Shown one piece after another: positions 1 to 9,691 of a DNA stretch of 64,000 bases. Location of the stretch: positions 1-64,000 of the forward strand of contig OY760134.1 in assembly GCA_963663145.1 (NCBI GenBank), given 5' to 3'. The notes under the pieces are model-generated. The model had not been told where the DNA came from and did not search any database. It saw nothing but the letters and a program-made list of their open reading frames with translations. A program made the translations under genes and the position numbers. This DNA is from Azotimanducus sp963663145 (lineage in GTDB: Bacteria > Pseudomonadota > Gammaproteobacteria > Pseudomonadales > Azotimanducaceae). Every line of letters starts with the position of its first letter. Position 1 is the stretch's first letter.

Positions 1-544
1 GCGGTGCCGCCGGCGCTACCGGGGGCGTCGCCGGACAGATCGCCAAGATCAAGGACTGCACCGTTTTCGGGATGGCTGGCAACGACGAGAAGTGCGCTTG
101 GCTTCGATCACTCGGCTTCGACGGCGCGATCAACTACAAGACGCAGAATGTGGGCGAAGAACTTGACCGGCTCTGCCCCGCGGAATGAACATATTCTTCG
201 ACAATGTCGGCGGAGAGATTCTCGACCTGTGCCTTGACCGACTGAAACTCCACTCGACCGTCGTGCTGTGCGGCGGCATCTCCCGCTACAACGCAACGGA
301 AGAGCTTGCCGGACCGAAGAACTACTTCAATCTCATCTTCAAACGCTCGCGCATGGAGGGTTTCCTGCTGCACGATTACGCCGACCGGTTTTCACATGCG
401 GTTCAAGAAATGCGTGGCTGGGTGGATGAAGGGCGATTACAGAGCCGCACCACAGTGATCAAGGGATTCCGCGAGCTCCCGCGCGCGCTCATCAAGCTGT
501 TTGAAGGCGAGAACATCGGCAAGATGATGGTGGAGACGGATTAG
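1..544 (+). pseudogene. MDR oxidoreductase, 3' part, frameshifted (unit 1)
   Basis: This is the C-terminal half of the zinc-independent MDR oxidoreductase that is intact at 4039-5043. Its 5' end lies outside the window. A one-base deletion near 182 breaks the frame, so the nucleotide-binding segment reads in one frame and the C-terminal 119 residues in another. The intact copies are otherwise the same, so a sequencing error at the contig edge is the simplest reading. Confidence 0.85.
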
Positions 545-693
545 GGTTTCGCGAGGCTGAGCTTCGCGATGGCACAGGCTCAAACCCCGCTGAGGTGCTC
601 CGTGTGAAAGCACGCGCGAAGTGGTCTCAGGTGAAAGATTGCAGAATAAGTGCAGAATAAATTGCCGACTAAGGGGTCATTTACAATCCCGAT

Positions 694-1851
694 TTGCGCG
701 GAATCACAGTTGTAAGTCTCCCCGTGTTCATGGGTGTATGCTATGCGCAAGCACCGGAGCGTCTCACCATCGGATCTGCATCAGCAATCTACTTTAAGTC
801 CTCACTAGGTCAAATGCACTTGGAGGACTCACTGAGCTTCATGAAAGCGCATCTTTCTGATGCGTCCGTGGATCTGATAATGACCAGCCCTCCATTTGGC
901 TTGGTGAGAAAGAAAGAGTACGGAAATGTGGATGCCGAACACTATGTCGAATGGTTTAAAGACTTCGCGTCGGGAGTTCTTTCGCGTACTGAAGCCTACA
1001 GGATCTCTTGTGATCGATATTGGCGGTGCTTGGAGCTCCGGACAGCCCACTCGCAGCCTCTACCACTTTGAACTTGTCGTTATGCTGTGTCGGCGGCTTG
1101 GCTTCACTTGGCGCAGGAGTTCTTTTGGTGGAACCCGTCAAAGCTACCCTCCCCTGCAGAATGGGTTACGGTGCGACGAATCCGTGTGAAGGATGCCGTC
1201 AATTGTGTTTGGTGGCTTTCCAAGACCCCTTGGCCAAAAGCCAGCAATCGTCGCGTATTAGTACCCTACAGTAACGCTATGAAGGATCTTCTCAAGAATG
1301 GATACGTTGCGCAAAAAAGACCAAGCGGACATGACATAAGCTCGAATTTCTCGTCTGACAATGAAGCGGCAATTCCACCCAATCTGCTGGCTATTCCAAA
1401 CACCGAAAGCAATTCACGTTATCAGCGTTACTGTAAGAAGCACGGTCTCACGCAGCATCCAGCAAGGTTTCCCAGTGAGCTTCCAGAGTTCTTTATTCGA
1501 ATGTTGTCCGACCCTAAAGATCTGGTTTTCGACCCATTTGCCGGAAGCTGTGTTACTGGGGAGGTGGCAGAACGGCTTAAGCGAAGATGGATATGCTGCG
1601 ATACTTCAGAGGCGTATCTCGCTGGCGCTCTTGGACGCTTCGATTGCGAATCGCCCAATGGTGAGCTTTTCCCGGACGACCCCAAAGGCAAGCCATCACG
1701 GGCCGCCGCTTACACAATTCACAACCCATCGGCACTTTGGAACAAGATTCGTTCTGCAATGCTACCGAGCGATGGAGGAAAACGCCGTCCCGCGCGGGAG
1801 ACTAGCGACCTGCGTACTCAGAAAGCGCGTGTGGACGAAACGCTTTCTTGA
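694..1851 (+). pseudogene. Beta-class DNA methyltransferase, two frameshifts (unit 1)
   Basis: Same gene as the intact 385-residue methyltransferase at 5193-6350. An extra G near 973 and a missing C near 1106 put the residues between them out of frame. The product would stop early unless these are sequencing errors. The N-terminal TSPPFG motif and the C-terminal DPFAGS motif are present but separated by the shifted segment. The rest of the sequence matches the other copies. Confidence 0.85.
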
Positions 1852-1895
1852 ACATTCGATGGCAGAGAAGCCCAGAAATTGAAAGCTGACAAACA

Positions 1896-2894
1896 ATGCC
1901 AGCGGCTAGCCCTCAAGAAATTGTTGAAGCTCTTGTCGAGTCCTTCAGTGAATCCGGCGCGATTGCGTTTCTCGATTCATCCGTGCGCGAGCAACCCAGA
2001 AAGTTCATAGTCCAAGGCGGTGATCAAGCCTTTGACATCTGGATATACATCTGGACGCTAACTCCCGGAGGTAGGCCCAATTTACCAAATGAGTATCGGA
2101 TTCAGATGACGGGTGTAGATTCGCCCCTTGCAATGAATCCGAACGGATCGACTTTGCTAATGGGCTTTGACCAAGATACCGGAGCATTCGCGGGATTCGA
2201 TCTAACTCAGCACAGGGTGTTCACGGCGGGTTCTCCTTCCGTTCAAGTAGATCGGGATTGCCTATTCCAAGCATTGCAGGAAGGTATCGCGTTTAGAAGA
2301 AAGAGCAACGACGAAGTCGCAATAGGTGTTCGCTCCGACCATCTTCTGCATTACAGCCTTCAATCGCAAATCCTGCATCGCATTGGTAAGGAACCAGGAA
2401 TGCCTGAGGTGTTGACTCAAGCCTCTTCCCGCGCACACATCGAACCAAGAACAATAAAAGCGCTGGCTGCCGAACGAAAAAGAGTTGTCACAAACGTGAG
2501 GAAATGGTCAAGGTCGGCTGGCTTTAGAAGGCAGGTGTTGATGGCATATGAGAATCGATGTGCCGTAACGCGACTACAGCTACGCCTTGTAGAAGCCGCA
2601 CACATCCTTCCTGTGCACGACGCACACTCCACCGACGATGTAACAAACGGAATCGCATTGTCGCCGACCTATCACCGGGCATTTGATCATGGGCTGGTAT
2701 ACCTCGACGAGCAATTCGTTATGAGACTGAATTCAAGCGCAAAGGAGCGCCTTTCAGCCCTAAACTTGACCGGAGGAATTCGCCAGCTAGAAGATTCGCT
2801 GAATCGCAGAATTCACCTTCCTCAAGATCCCCGGCAGCGACCAAGTACCACGATGATTCGACAGGCGAACCAGTTGCGTCGCATTTTTGCCTAA
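1896..2894 (+). CDS. HNH restriction endonuclease (unit 1)
   Basis: This 332-residue protein is identical in translation to the copies at 6395-7393 and 10894-11892. It has a C-terminal HNH domain of the HNH_2 type and lies 44 bp behind the methyltransferase. See the unit 2 entry for residues. In this copy the partner methyltransferase frame is broken while the endonuclease is open. That would be a dangerous state for a real restriction-modification pair and is another reason to suspect base-call errors upstream. Confidence 0.85.
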   Translation: MPAASPQEIVEALVESFSESGAIAFLDSSVREQPRKFIVQGGDQAFDIWIYIWTLTPGGRPNLPNEYRIQMTGVDSPLAMNPNGSTLLMGFDQDTGAFAGFDLTQHRVFTAGSPSVQVDRDCLFQALQEGIAFRRKSNDEVAIGVRSDHLLHYSLQSQILHRIGKEPGMPEVLTQASSRAHIEPRTIKALAAERKRVVTNVRKWSRSAGFRRQVLMAYENRCAVTRLQLRLVEAAHILPVHDAHSTDDVTNGIALSPTYHRAFDHGLVYLDEQFVMRLNSSAKERLSALNLTGGIRQLEDSLNRRIHLPQDPRQRPSTTMIRQANQLRRIFA

Positions 2895-3074
2895 CCCGGA
2901 CATTTCACGAGTGACGAAGAATTAGGTTGAAGTGACCGGAACGCCGGGATTCTCGCGTATTGGGCTTCGTTTTTGACCGAGCAAAGACTCGGATCCGGGT
3001 GATTCGCGTGCGGCCGGGGACACCACCCCCAACCCCCATTGTCTGCAAGCGCGCCCAGGCAGCGTTGCCGGGGG

Positions 3075-3386
3075 TCAGGAGGAGTCGAGGCGCAGCGCGA
3101 CGCTGCGGAACAGCGCCCGGTGGGGGTAGGCGGATATCATCAGCAGCCTCACCCTGCGGGTGTTGGCCGGCACGACGGCACCGACGCGCAGCAGCGTGAG
3201 CCTGATGGTGTTCGGGCTCGCTGCGGCCAGCCCGGTGCCCGACAGCGCCATGCCGCGCCCCGTCGATGCTGCTCGGCCGCAGGTGCGACACCGGCAGGTG
3301 CCTTCCGCAGAACACGTACAGGCGCAGATAGCAGTAGCGCCCGTGGCGACACTGCCGAACGAAAAATACCCGAAAGCGCCGATTGA
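3075..3386 (-). pseudogene. IS1380-family transposase remnant (unit 1)
   Basis: Two pieces of an IS1380 (DDE_Tnp_1) transposase, described under unit 2, occur here on the minus strand with the same internal deletion and frame change. Confidence 0.7.
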
Positions 3387-3419
3387 AAATTCCCCGGTTT
3401 GTGGCGCGGTCAGCCCTCC

Positions 3420-3522
3420 GGGATGCCGACCTATGGGCCGAGGAAGGCGCGCCCGCGGCTGATCGACGACTGTGCGGACTACCTACGCGAGCGCATTGAG
3501 GCGCATCCCCGGCTGTCCGGAA
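3420..3522 (+). pseudogene. IS21 IstA-like transposase fragment (unit 1)
   Basis: A short segment whose translation resembles the part of IS21 IstA proteins that follows the N-terminal helix-turn-helix. It runs directly into the SIS-domain fragment. See unit 2. Confidence 0.4.
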
Positions 3523-3864
3523 GGTGCCTTTTCCACCAGCGGCAAATCGTTGGAAGTGTTGGAGGTGCTCGAACTGTCGCGTCACCTCGGCGTAGCGCAG
3601 ATCATTGGCGTCACCTCACATCCTGATTCCAAGCTGCGCGGGCTTTCGGATTTCGTGCTGGATATGGGTGAAGTCGAGGAAGCGTGCCCCATAGGCCTCA
3701 CGCCAAGCAGCTCCATGGCCGTTATGCTGGCCATCAGCGACGCGATCGCGCTGGCACTGCTCGAGGCCAAAGGCGTGACCAGGGAGGACTTCGGCAAGCG
3801 ACATCACGGCGGTTACCTGGGGCGCTCGGCGCGCACGGACAACATGCCGCACGACTCGAACTAG
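3523..3864 (+). pseudogene. SIS-domain sugar isomerase C-terminal fragment (unit 1)
   Basis: About 110 C-terminal residues of a KpsF/GutQ-like SIS protein without its N-terminal half, identical to the unit 2 copy described below. Confidence 0.75.
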
Positions 3865-4038
3865 CGCGATGTCTTGGCAGGCATCTTCGGATCGGACCTG
3901 CCGCATTCGCACCGAATTTCACAACTGTGCCAAGAGAGAGCTACGTCATCCTCGCGGCAAACATTAGACTGACCTCCCGAACATGGCGACGGGCATGGCA
4001 ACCATGACCGTCGTGTCGAAAGCAGAGCAAGCTCATAG

Positions 4039-5043
4039 ATGAATGCTGTGAATCGCCAATTCCTGCTGGCCGCGCGGCCACACGGCATGGTGAAGGAGTC
4101 GGACTTCGAATATGCCGAGGTTCCCGTGCCGGGCATCGGCGACGGAGAGGCCTTGGTGAAGACCAGGTACATATCACTCGACCCCTCCATGCGCGGGCAG
4201 ATGGAGAATCGGGCCGACTACGCGGCGCCGCTGCGGCCTGGTGACATTATGCGCGCCCGCGGAGTGGCGGAGATTGTTGAATCCAAGAGTGACAAGCTTC
4301 CCGAAGGCGCGCGTGCTTGGGGCGTGTACGGCATGCAGGATTACGCGGTGGTGCGCGAGGACACGCCGCAGTTTCGCCTGCTGGCAGGCGACGAAGATGC
4401 GCAGCTCGCGCTGGGTGTATTGGGCAACACCGGACTCACCGCCTATTTCGGCATGCTCGATGTTGGACGGCCGAAACCCGGCGATGTTGTCGTGATCAGC
4501 GGTGCCGCCGGCGCTACCGGGGGCGTCGCCGGACAGATCGCCAAGATCAAGGACTGCACCGTTTTCGGGATGGCTGGCAACGACGAGAAGTGCGCTTGGC
4601 TTCGATCACTCGGCTTCGACGGCGCGATCAACTACAAGACGCAGAATGTGGGCGAAGAACTTGACCGGCTCTGCCCCGACGGAATGAACATATTCTTCGA
4701 CAATGTCGGCGGAGAGATTCTCGACCTGTGCCTTGACCGACTGAAACTCCACTCGACCGTCGTGCTGTGCGGCGGCATCTCCCGCTACAACGCAACGGAA
4801 GAGCTTGCCGGACCGAAGAACTACTTCAATCTCATCTTCAAACGCTCGCGCATGGAGGGTTTCCTGCTGCACGATTACGCCGACCGGTTTTCACATGCGG
4901 TTCAAGAAATGCGTGGCTGGGTGGATGAAGGGCGATTACAGAGCCGCACCACAGTGATCAAGGGATTCCGCGAGCTCCCGCGCGCGCTCATCAAGCTGTT
5001 TGAAGGCGAGAACATCGGCAAGATGATGGTGGAGACGGATTAG
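4039..5043 (+). CDS. Zinc-independent MDR NADPH oxidoreductase (CurA/YfmJ-like), unit 1/2 boundary copy
   Basis: This 334-residue medium-chain dehydrogenase/reductase belongs to the zinc-free alkenal/curcumin-reductase branch. Enzymes of that branch reduce the C=C bond of alpha,beta-unsaturated carbonyls with NADPH in the cytosol. The N-terminal GroES-like domain has the branch signature around YISLDPSMRGQM (about residues 45-56). The Rossmann domain contains the nucleotide loop GAAGATGGVAGQIAK (about 155-169), and FFDNVGG follows near residue 220. No zinc-ligand cysteines are visible. Start ATG 4039 gives the usual family length. The gene follows the SIS fragment and precedes the R-M pair, with no obvious functional link, so it probably marks the chromosomal flank caught up in the amplification. 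Confidence 0.9.
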   Translation: MNAVNRQFLLAARPHGMVKESDFEYAEVPVPGIGDGEALVKTRYISLDPSMRGQMENRADYAAPLRPGDIMRARGVAEIVESKSDKLPEGARAWGVYGMQDYAVVREDTPQFRLLAGDEDAQLALGVLGNTGLTAYFGMLDVGRPKPGDVVVISGAAGATGGVAGQIAKIKDCTVFGMAGNDEKCAWLRSLGFDGAINYKTQNVGEELDRLCPDGMNIFFDNVGGEILDLCLDRLKLHSTVVLCGGISRYNATEELAGPKNYFNLIFKRSRMEGFLLHDYADRFSHAVQEMRGWVDEGRLQSRTTVIKGFRELPRALIKLFEGENIGKMMVETD

Positions 5044-5192
5044 GGTTTCGCGAGGCTGAGCTTCGCGATGGCACAGGCTCAAACCCCGCTGAGGTGCTCC
5101 GTGTGAAAGCACGCGCGAAGTGGTCTCAGGTGAAAGATTGCAGAATAAGTGCAGAATAAATTGCCGACTAAGGGGTCATTTACAATCCCGAT

Positions 5193-6350
5193 TTGCGCGG
5201 AATCACAGTTGTAAGTCTCCCCGTGTTCATGGGTGTATGCTATGCGCAAGCACCGGAGCGTCTCACCATCGGATCTGCATCAGCAATCTACTTTAAGTCC
5301 TCACTAGGTCAAATGCACTTGGAGGACTCACTGAGCTTCATGAAAGCGCATCTTTCTGATGCGTCCGTGGATCTGATAATGACCAGCCCTCCATTTGGCT
5401 TGGTGAGAAAGAAAGAGTACGGAAATGTGGATGCCGAACACTATGTCGAATGGTTTAAAGACTTCGCGTCGGAGTTCTTTCGCGTACTGAAGCCTACAGG
5501 ATCTCTTGTGATCGATATTGGCGGTGCTTGGAGCTCCGGACAGCCCACTCGCAGCCTCTACCACTTTGAACTTGTCGTTATGCTGTGTCGGCGGCTTGGC
5601 TTCCACTTGGCGCAGGAGTTCTTTTGGTGGAACCCGTCAAAGCTACCCTCCCCTGCAGAATGGGTTACGGTGCGACGAATCCGTGTGAAGGATGCCGTCA
5701 ATTGTGTTTGGTGGCTTTCCAAGACCCCTTGGCCAAAAGCCAGCAATCGTCGCGTATTAGTACCCTACAGTAACGCTATGAAGGATCTTCTCAAGAATGG
5801 ATACGTTGCGCAAAAAAGACCAAGCGGACATGACATAAGCTCGAATTTCTCGTCTGACAATGAAGCGGCAATTCCACCCAATCTGCTGGCTATTCCAAAC
5901 ACCGAAAGCAATTCACGTTATCAGCGTTACTGTAAGAAGCACGGTCTCACGCAGCATCCAGCAAGGTTTCCCAGTGAGCTTCCAGAGTTCTTTATTCGAA
6001 TGTTGTCCGACCCTAAAGATCTGGTTTTCGACCCATTTGCCGGAAGCTGTGTTACTGGGGAGGTGGCAGAACGGCTTAAGCGAAGATGGATATGCTGCGA
6101 TACTTCAGAGGCGTATCTCGCTGGCGCTCTTGGACGCTTCGATTGCGAATCGCCCAATGGTGAGCTTTTCCCGGACGACCCCAAAGGCAAGCCATCACGG
6201 GCCGCCGCTTACACAATTCACAACCCATCGGCACTTTGGAACAAGATTCGTTCTGCAATGCTACCGAGCGATGGAGGAAAACGCCGTCCCGCGCGGGAGA
6301 CTAGCGACCTGCGTACTCAGAAAGCGCGTGTGGACGAAACGCTTTCTTGA
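5193..6350 (+). CDS. Beta-class site-specific DNA methyltransferase (unit 2)
   Basis: This 385-residue N4-cytosine or N6-adenine DNA methyltransferase carries the catalytic motif IV TSPPFG at residues 64-69. The S-adenosylmethionine motif I, DPFAGSCVTG, lies near residue 280. Catalytic motif before SAM motif is the beta-class order. Motif I has Cys where GSGTT is usual. Start TTG 5193 gives the longest frame, but ATG 5229 (residue 13) is a plausible alternative. A TACAAT box at 5181-5186 lies about seven bases before the TTG, so a leaderless start is also possible. The HNH endonuclease follows after 44 bp, which makes this the protective half of a type II-like R-M system. Target sequence is unknown. 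The gene looks more AT-rich than the oxidoreductase beside it, consistent with acquisition. Confidence 0.9.
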   Translation: MRGITVVSLPVFMGVCYAQAPERLTIGSASAIYFKSSLGQMHLEDSLSFMKAHLSDASVDLIMTSPPFGLVRKKEYGNVDAEHYVEWFKDFASEFFRVLKPTGSLVIDIGGAWSSGQPTRSLYHFELVVMLCRRLGFHLAQEFFWWNPSKLPSPAEWVTVRRIRVKDAVNCVWWLSKTPWPKASNRRVLVPYSNAMKDLLKNGYVAQKRPSGHDISSNFSSDNEAAIPPNLLAIPNTESNSRYQRYCKKHGLTQHPARFPSELPEFFIRMLSDPKDLVFDPFAGSCVTGEVAERLKRRWICCDTSEAYLAGALGRFDCESPNGELFPDDPKGKPSRAAAYTIHNPSALWNKIRSAMLPSDGGKRRPARETSDLRTQKARVDETLS

Positions 6351-6394
6351 ACATTCGATGGCAGAGAAGCCCAGAAATTGAAAGCTGACAAACA

Positions 6395-7393
6395 ATGCCA
6401 GCGGCTAGCCCTCAAGAAATTGTTGAAGCTCTTGTCGAGTCCTTCAGTGAATCCGGCGCGATTGCGTTTCTCGATTCATCCGTGCGCGAGCAACCCAGAA
6501 AGTTCATAGTCCAAGGCGGTGATCAAGCCTTTGACATCTGGATATACATCTGGACGCTAACTCCCGGAGGTAGGCCCAATTTACCAAATGAGTATCGGAT
6601 TCAGATGACGGGTGTAGATTCGCCCCTTGCAATGAATCCGAACGGATCGACTTTGCTAATGGGCTTTGACCAAGATACCGGAGCATTCGCGGGATTCGAT
6701 CTAACTCAGCACAGGGTGTTCACGGCGGGTTCTCCTTCCGTTCAAGTAGATCGGGATTGCCTATTCCAAGCATTGCAGGAAGGTATCGCGTTTAGAAGAA
6801 AGAGCAACGACGAAGTCGCAATAGGTGTTCGCTCCGACCATCTTCTGCATTACAGCCTTCAATCGCAAATCCTGCATCGCATTGGTAAGGAACCAGGAAT
6901 GCCTGAGGTGTTGACTCAAGCCTCTTCCCGCGCACACATCGAACCAAGAACAATAAAAGCGCTGGCTGCCGAACGAAAAAGAGTTGTCACAAACGTGAGG
7001 AAATGGTCAAGGTCGGCTGGCTTTAGAAGGCAGGTGTTGATGGCATATGAGAATCGATGTGCCGTAACGCGACTACAGCTACGCCTTGTAGAAGCCGCAC
7101 ACATCCTTCCTGTGCACGACGCACACTCCACCGACGATGTAACAAACGGAATCGCATTGTCGCCGACCTATCACCGGGCATTTGATCATGGGCTGGTATA
7201 CCTCGACGAGCAATTCGTTATGAGACTGAATTCAAGCGCAAAGGAGCGCCTTTCAGCCCTAAACTTGACCGGAGGAATTCGCCAGCTAGAAGATTCGCTG
7301 AATCGCAGAATTCACCTTCCTCAAGATCCCCGGCAGCGACCAAGTACCACGATGATTCGACAGGCGAACCAGTTGCGTCGCATTTTTGCCTAA
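6395..7393 (+). CDS. HNH restriction endonuclease (unit 2)
   Basis: This 332-residue protein is a probable restriction nuclease acting with the methyltransferase 44 bp upstream. Its last third carries an HNH_2-type beta-beta-alpha-metal nuclease. Cys222 lies in CAVTR, His236 in EAAHILPVHD, Asn251 in NGIAL and His260 in TYHRAFDHGLVYL. The first 200 residues match no domain I recognise and presumably read the target site. The start is ATG 6395. Gene order (methyltransferase then endonuclease, same strand, close spacing) and the nuclease motif support the R-M assignment. The alternative is a modification-dependent HNH nuclease that lies next to the methylase by chance. Confidence 0.87.
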   Translation: MPAASPQEIVEALVESFSESGAIAFLDSSVREQPRKFIVQGGDQAFDIWIYIWTLTPGGRPNLPNEYRIQMTGVDSPLAMNPNGSTLLMGFDQDTGAFAGFDLTQHRVFTAGSPSVQVDRDCLFQALQEGIAFRRKSNDEVAIGVRSDHLLHYSLQSQILHRIGKEPGMPEVLTQASSRAHIEPRTIKALAAERKRVVTNVRKWSRSAGFRRQVLMAYENRCAVTRLQLRLVEAAHILPVHDAHSTDDVTNGIALSPTYHRAFDHGLVYLDEQFVMRLNSSAKERLSALNLTGGIRQLEDSLNRRIHLPQDPRQRPSTTMIRQANQLRRIFA

Positions 7394-7573
7394 CCCGGAC
7401 ATTTCACGAGTGACGAAGAATTAGGTTGAAGTGACCGGAACGCCGGGATTCTCGCGTATTGGGCTTCGTTTTTGACCGAGCAAAGACTCGGATCCGGGTG
7501 ATTCGCGTGCGGCCGGGGACACCACCCCCAACCCCCATTGTCTGCAAGCGCGCCCAGGCAGCGTTGCCGGGGG

Positions 7574-7885
7574 TCAGGAGGAGTCGAGGCGCAGCGCGAC
7601 GCTGCGGAACAGCGCCCGGTGGGGGTAGGCGGATATCATCAGCAGCCTCACCCTGCGGGTGTTGGCCGGCACGACGGCACCGACGCGCAGCAGCGTGAGC
7701 CTGATGGTGTTCGGGCTCGCTGCGGCCAGCCCGGTGCCCGACAGCGCCATGCCGCGCCCCGTCGATGCTGCTCGGCCGCAGGTGCGACACCGGCAGGTGC
7801 CTTCCGCAGAACACGTACAGGCGCAGATAGCAGTAGCGCCCGTGGCGACACTGCCGAACGAAAAATACCCGAAAGCGCCGATTGA
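7574..7885 (-). pseudogene. IS1380-family transposase remnant (unit 2)
   Basis: Read on the minus strand, about 7885-7760 encodes a piece resembling the IS1380 core (YCYLRLYVFCG, then LRPSSIDGA). About 7750-7574 encodes the typical C-terminus (NTIRLTLLRVGAVV, then SAYPHRALFRSVALRLDSS and a stop). The two are in different frames and the intervening catalytic part is missing. The element is dead and serves only as a scar. I saw no clear terminal inverted repeats or target duplication. Confidence 0.72.
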
Positions 7886-7918
7886 AAATTCCCCGGTTTG
7901 TGGCGCGGTCAGCCCTCC

Positions 7919-8021
7919 GGGATGCCGACCTATGGGCCGAGGAAGGCGCGCCCGCGGCTGATCGACGACTGTGCGGACTACCTACGCGAGCGCATTGAGG
8001 CGCATCCCCGGCTGTCCGGAA
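7919..8021 (+). pseudogene. IS21 IstA-like transposase fragment (unit 2)
   Basis: The plus-strand frame reads YGPRKARPRLIDDC followed by DYLRERIEAHPRLSG. This resembles the segment after the helix-turn-helix in IS21 IstA transposases, where a basic linker leads to a DYLRERL-like helix. Only about 34 codons remain before the frame changes into the SIS fragment. The match is short and made from memory of the family, so it is tentative. Confidence 0.4.
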
Positions 8022-8363
8022 GGTGCCTTTTCCACCAGCGGCAAATCGTTGGAAGTGTTGGAGGTGCTCGAACTGTCGCGTCACCTCGGCGTAGCGCAGA
8101 TCATTGGCGTCACCTCACATCCTGATTCCAAGCTGCGCGGGCTTTCGGATTTCGTGCTGGATATGGGTGAAGTCGAGGAAGCGTGCCCCATAGGCCTCAC
8201 GCCAAGCAGCTCCATGGCCGTTATGCTGGCCATCAGCGACGCGATCGCGCTGGCACTGCTCGAGGCCAAAGGCGTGACCAGGGAGGACTTCGGCAAGCGA
8301 CATCACGGCGGTTACCTGGGGCGCTCGGCGCGCACGGACAACATGCCGCACGACTCGAACTAG
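8022..8363 (+). pseudogene. SIS-domain sugar isomerase C-terminal fragment (unit 2)
   Basis: This reading frame begins inside a SIS domain (FSTSGKSLEVLEVL). It continues with GVTSHPDSKL, a GEVEEACPIGLTPSSS stretch and the tail EDFGKRHHGGYLGR, all typical of KpsF/GutQ-like aldose-ketose phosphate isomerases. About 110 residues remain of a protein that normally has 200 or more. The N-terminal part of the sugar-phosphate site is lost and replaced by the IstA-like fragment. An ATG upstream (7971) could give a 130-residue chimera, but a functional isomerase is unlikely. Confidence 0.78.
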
Positions 8364-8537
8364 CGCGATGTCTTGGCAGGCATCTTCGGATCGGACCTGC
8401 CGCATTCGCACCGAATTTCACAACTGTGCCAAGAGAGAGCTACGTCATCCTCGCGGCAAACATTAGACTGACCTCCCGAACATGGCGACGGGCATGGCAA
8501 CCATGACCGTCGTGTCGAAAGCAGAGCAAGCTCATAG

Positions 8538-9542
8538 ATGAATGCTGTGAATCGCCAATTCCTGCTGGCCGCGCGGCCACACGGCATGGTGAAGGAGTCG
8601 GACTTCGAATATGCCGAGGTTCCCGTGCCGGGCATCGGCGACGGAGAGGCCTTGGTGAAGACCAGGTACATATCACTCGACCCCTCCATGCGCGGGCAGA
8701 TGGAGAATCGGGCCGACTACGCGGCGCCGCTGCGGCCTGGTGACATTATGCGCGCCCGCGGAGTGGCGGAGATTGTTGAATCCAAGAGTGACAAGCTTCC
8801 CGAAGGCGCGCGTGCTTGGGGCGTGTACGGCATGCAGGATTACGCGGTGGTGCGCGAGGACACGCCGCAGTTTCGCCTGCTGGCAGGCGACGAAGATGCG
8901 CAGCTCGCGCTGGGTGTATTGGGCAACACCGGACTCACCGCCTATTTCGGCATGCTCGATGTTGGACGGCCGAAACCCGGCGATGTTGTCGTGATCAGCG
9001 GTGCCGCCGGCGCTACCGGGGGCGTCGCCGGACAGATCGCCAAGATCAAGGACTGCACCGTTTTCGGGATGGCTGGCAACGACGAGAAGTGCGCTTGGCT
9101 TCGATCACTCGGCTTCGACGGCGCGATCAACTACAAGACGCAGAATGTGGGCGAAGAACTTGACCGGCTCTGCCCCGACGGAATGAACATATTCTTCGAC
9201 AATGTCGGCGGAGAGATTCTCGACCTGTGCCTTGACCGACTGAAACTCCACTCGACCGTCGTGCTGTGCGGCGGCATCTCCCGCTACAACGCAACGGAAG
9301 AGCTTGCCGGACCGAAGAACTACTTCAATCTCATCTTCAAACGCTCGCGCATGGAGGGTTTCCTGCTGCACGATTACGCCGACCGGTTTTCACATGCGGT
9401 TCAAGAAATGCGTGGCTGGGTGGATGAAGGGCGATTACAGAGCCGCACCACAGTGATCAAGGGATTCCGCGAGCTCCCGCGCGCGCTCATCAAGCTGTTT
9501 GAAGGCGAGAACATCGGCAAGATGATGGTGGAGACGGATTAG
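8538..9542 (+). CDS. Zinc-independent MDR NADPH oxidoreductase (unit 2/3 copy)
   Basis: This 334-residue copy is identical in translation to the one at 4039-5043: GroES-like domain, Rossmann loop GAAGATGG and no zinc site. Its spacing to the repeat's methyltransferase is unchanged. Confidence 0.9.
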   Translation: MNAVNRQFLLAARPHGMVKESDFEYAEVPVPGIGDGEALVKTRYISLDPSMRGQMENRADYAAPLRPGDIMRARGVAEIVESKSDKLPEGARAWGVYGMQDYAVVREDTPQFRLLAGDEDAQLALGVLGNTGLTAYFGMLDVGRPKPGDVVVISGAAGATGGVAGQIAKIKDCTVFGMAGNDEKCAWLRSLGFDGAINYKTQNVGEELDRLCPDGMNIFFDNVGGEILDLCLDRLKLHSTVVLCGGISRYNATEELAGPKNYFNLIFKRSRMEGFLLHDYADRFSHAVQEMRGWVDEGRLQSRTTVIKGFRELPRALIKLFEGENIGKMMVETD

Positions 9543-9691
9543 GGTTTCGCGAGGCTGAGCTTCGCGATGGCACAGGCTCAAACCCCGCTGAGGTGCTCCG
9601 TGTGAAAGCACGCGCGAAGTGGTCTCAGGTGAAAGATTGCAGAATAAGTGCAGAATAAATTGCCGACTAAGGGGTCATTTACAATCCCGAT

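Larger units (their letters stand above)
1..4498. repeat. Tandem unit 1 of a 4499-bp direct repeat (window edge)
   Basis: The window opens inside the oxidoreductase gene, at the base equivalent to 4499 and 8998, so this stretch is one whole unit starting at an arbitrary point. It differs from units 2 and 3 by three single-base indels that I can see: a missing A near 182, an extra G near 973 and a missing C near 1106. All lie in the first 1.1 kb and each breaks a frame that is open in the other copies. That pattern suggests unpolished sequence at a contig end rather than biological divergence. Confidence 0.95.
4499..8997. repeat. Tandem unit 2 of the 4499-bp direct repeat
   Basis: In circular order the unit holds: MDR oxidoreductase, about 150 bp spacer, beta-class DNA methyltransferase, HNH endonuclease, IS1380 transposase remnant, IS21 IstA-like remnant, SIS-domain fragment, and again the oxidoreductase. 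The spacing between equivalent genes is exactly 4499 bp (4039, 8538, 13037). By eye this copy is identical to unit 3. Confidence 0.97.

Noticed and set aside
7404..8084. A 226-residue minus-strand protein covering the IS1380 region (also in the other units)
   Set aside because: Its composition is Arg/Ala/His-rich, typical of a shadow frame. Only part of it matches a transposase, and the true C-terminus is in another frame.
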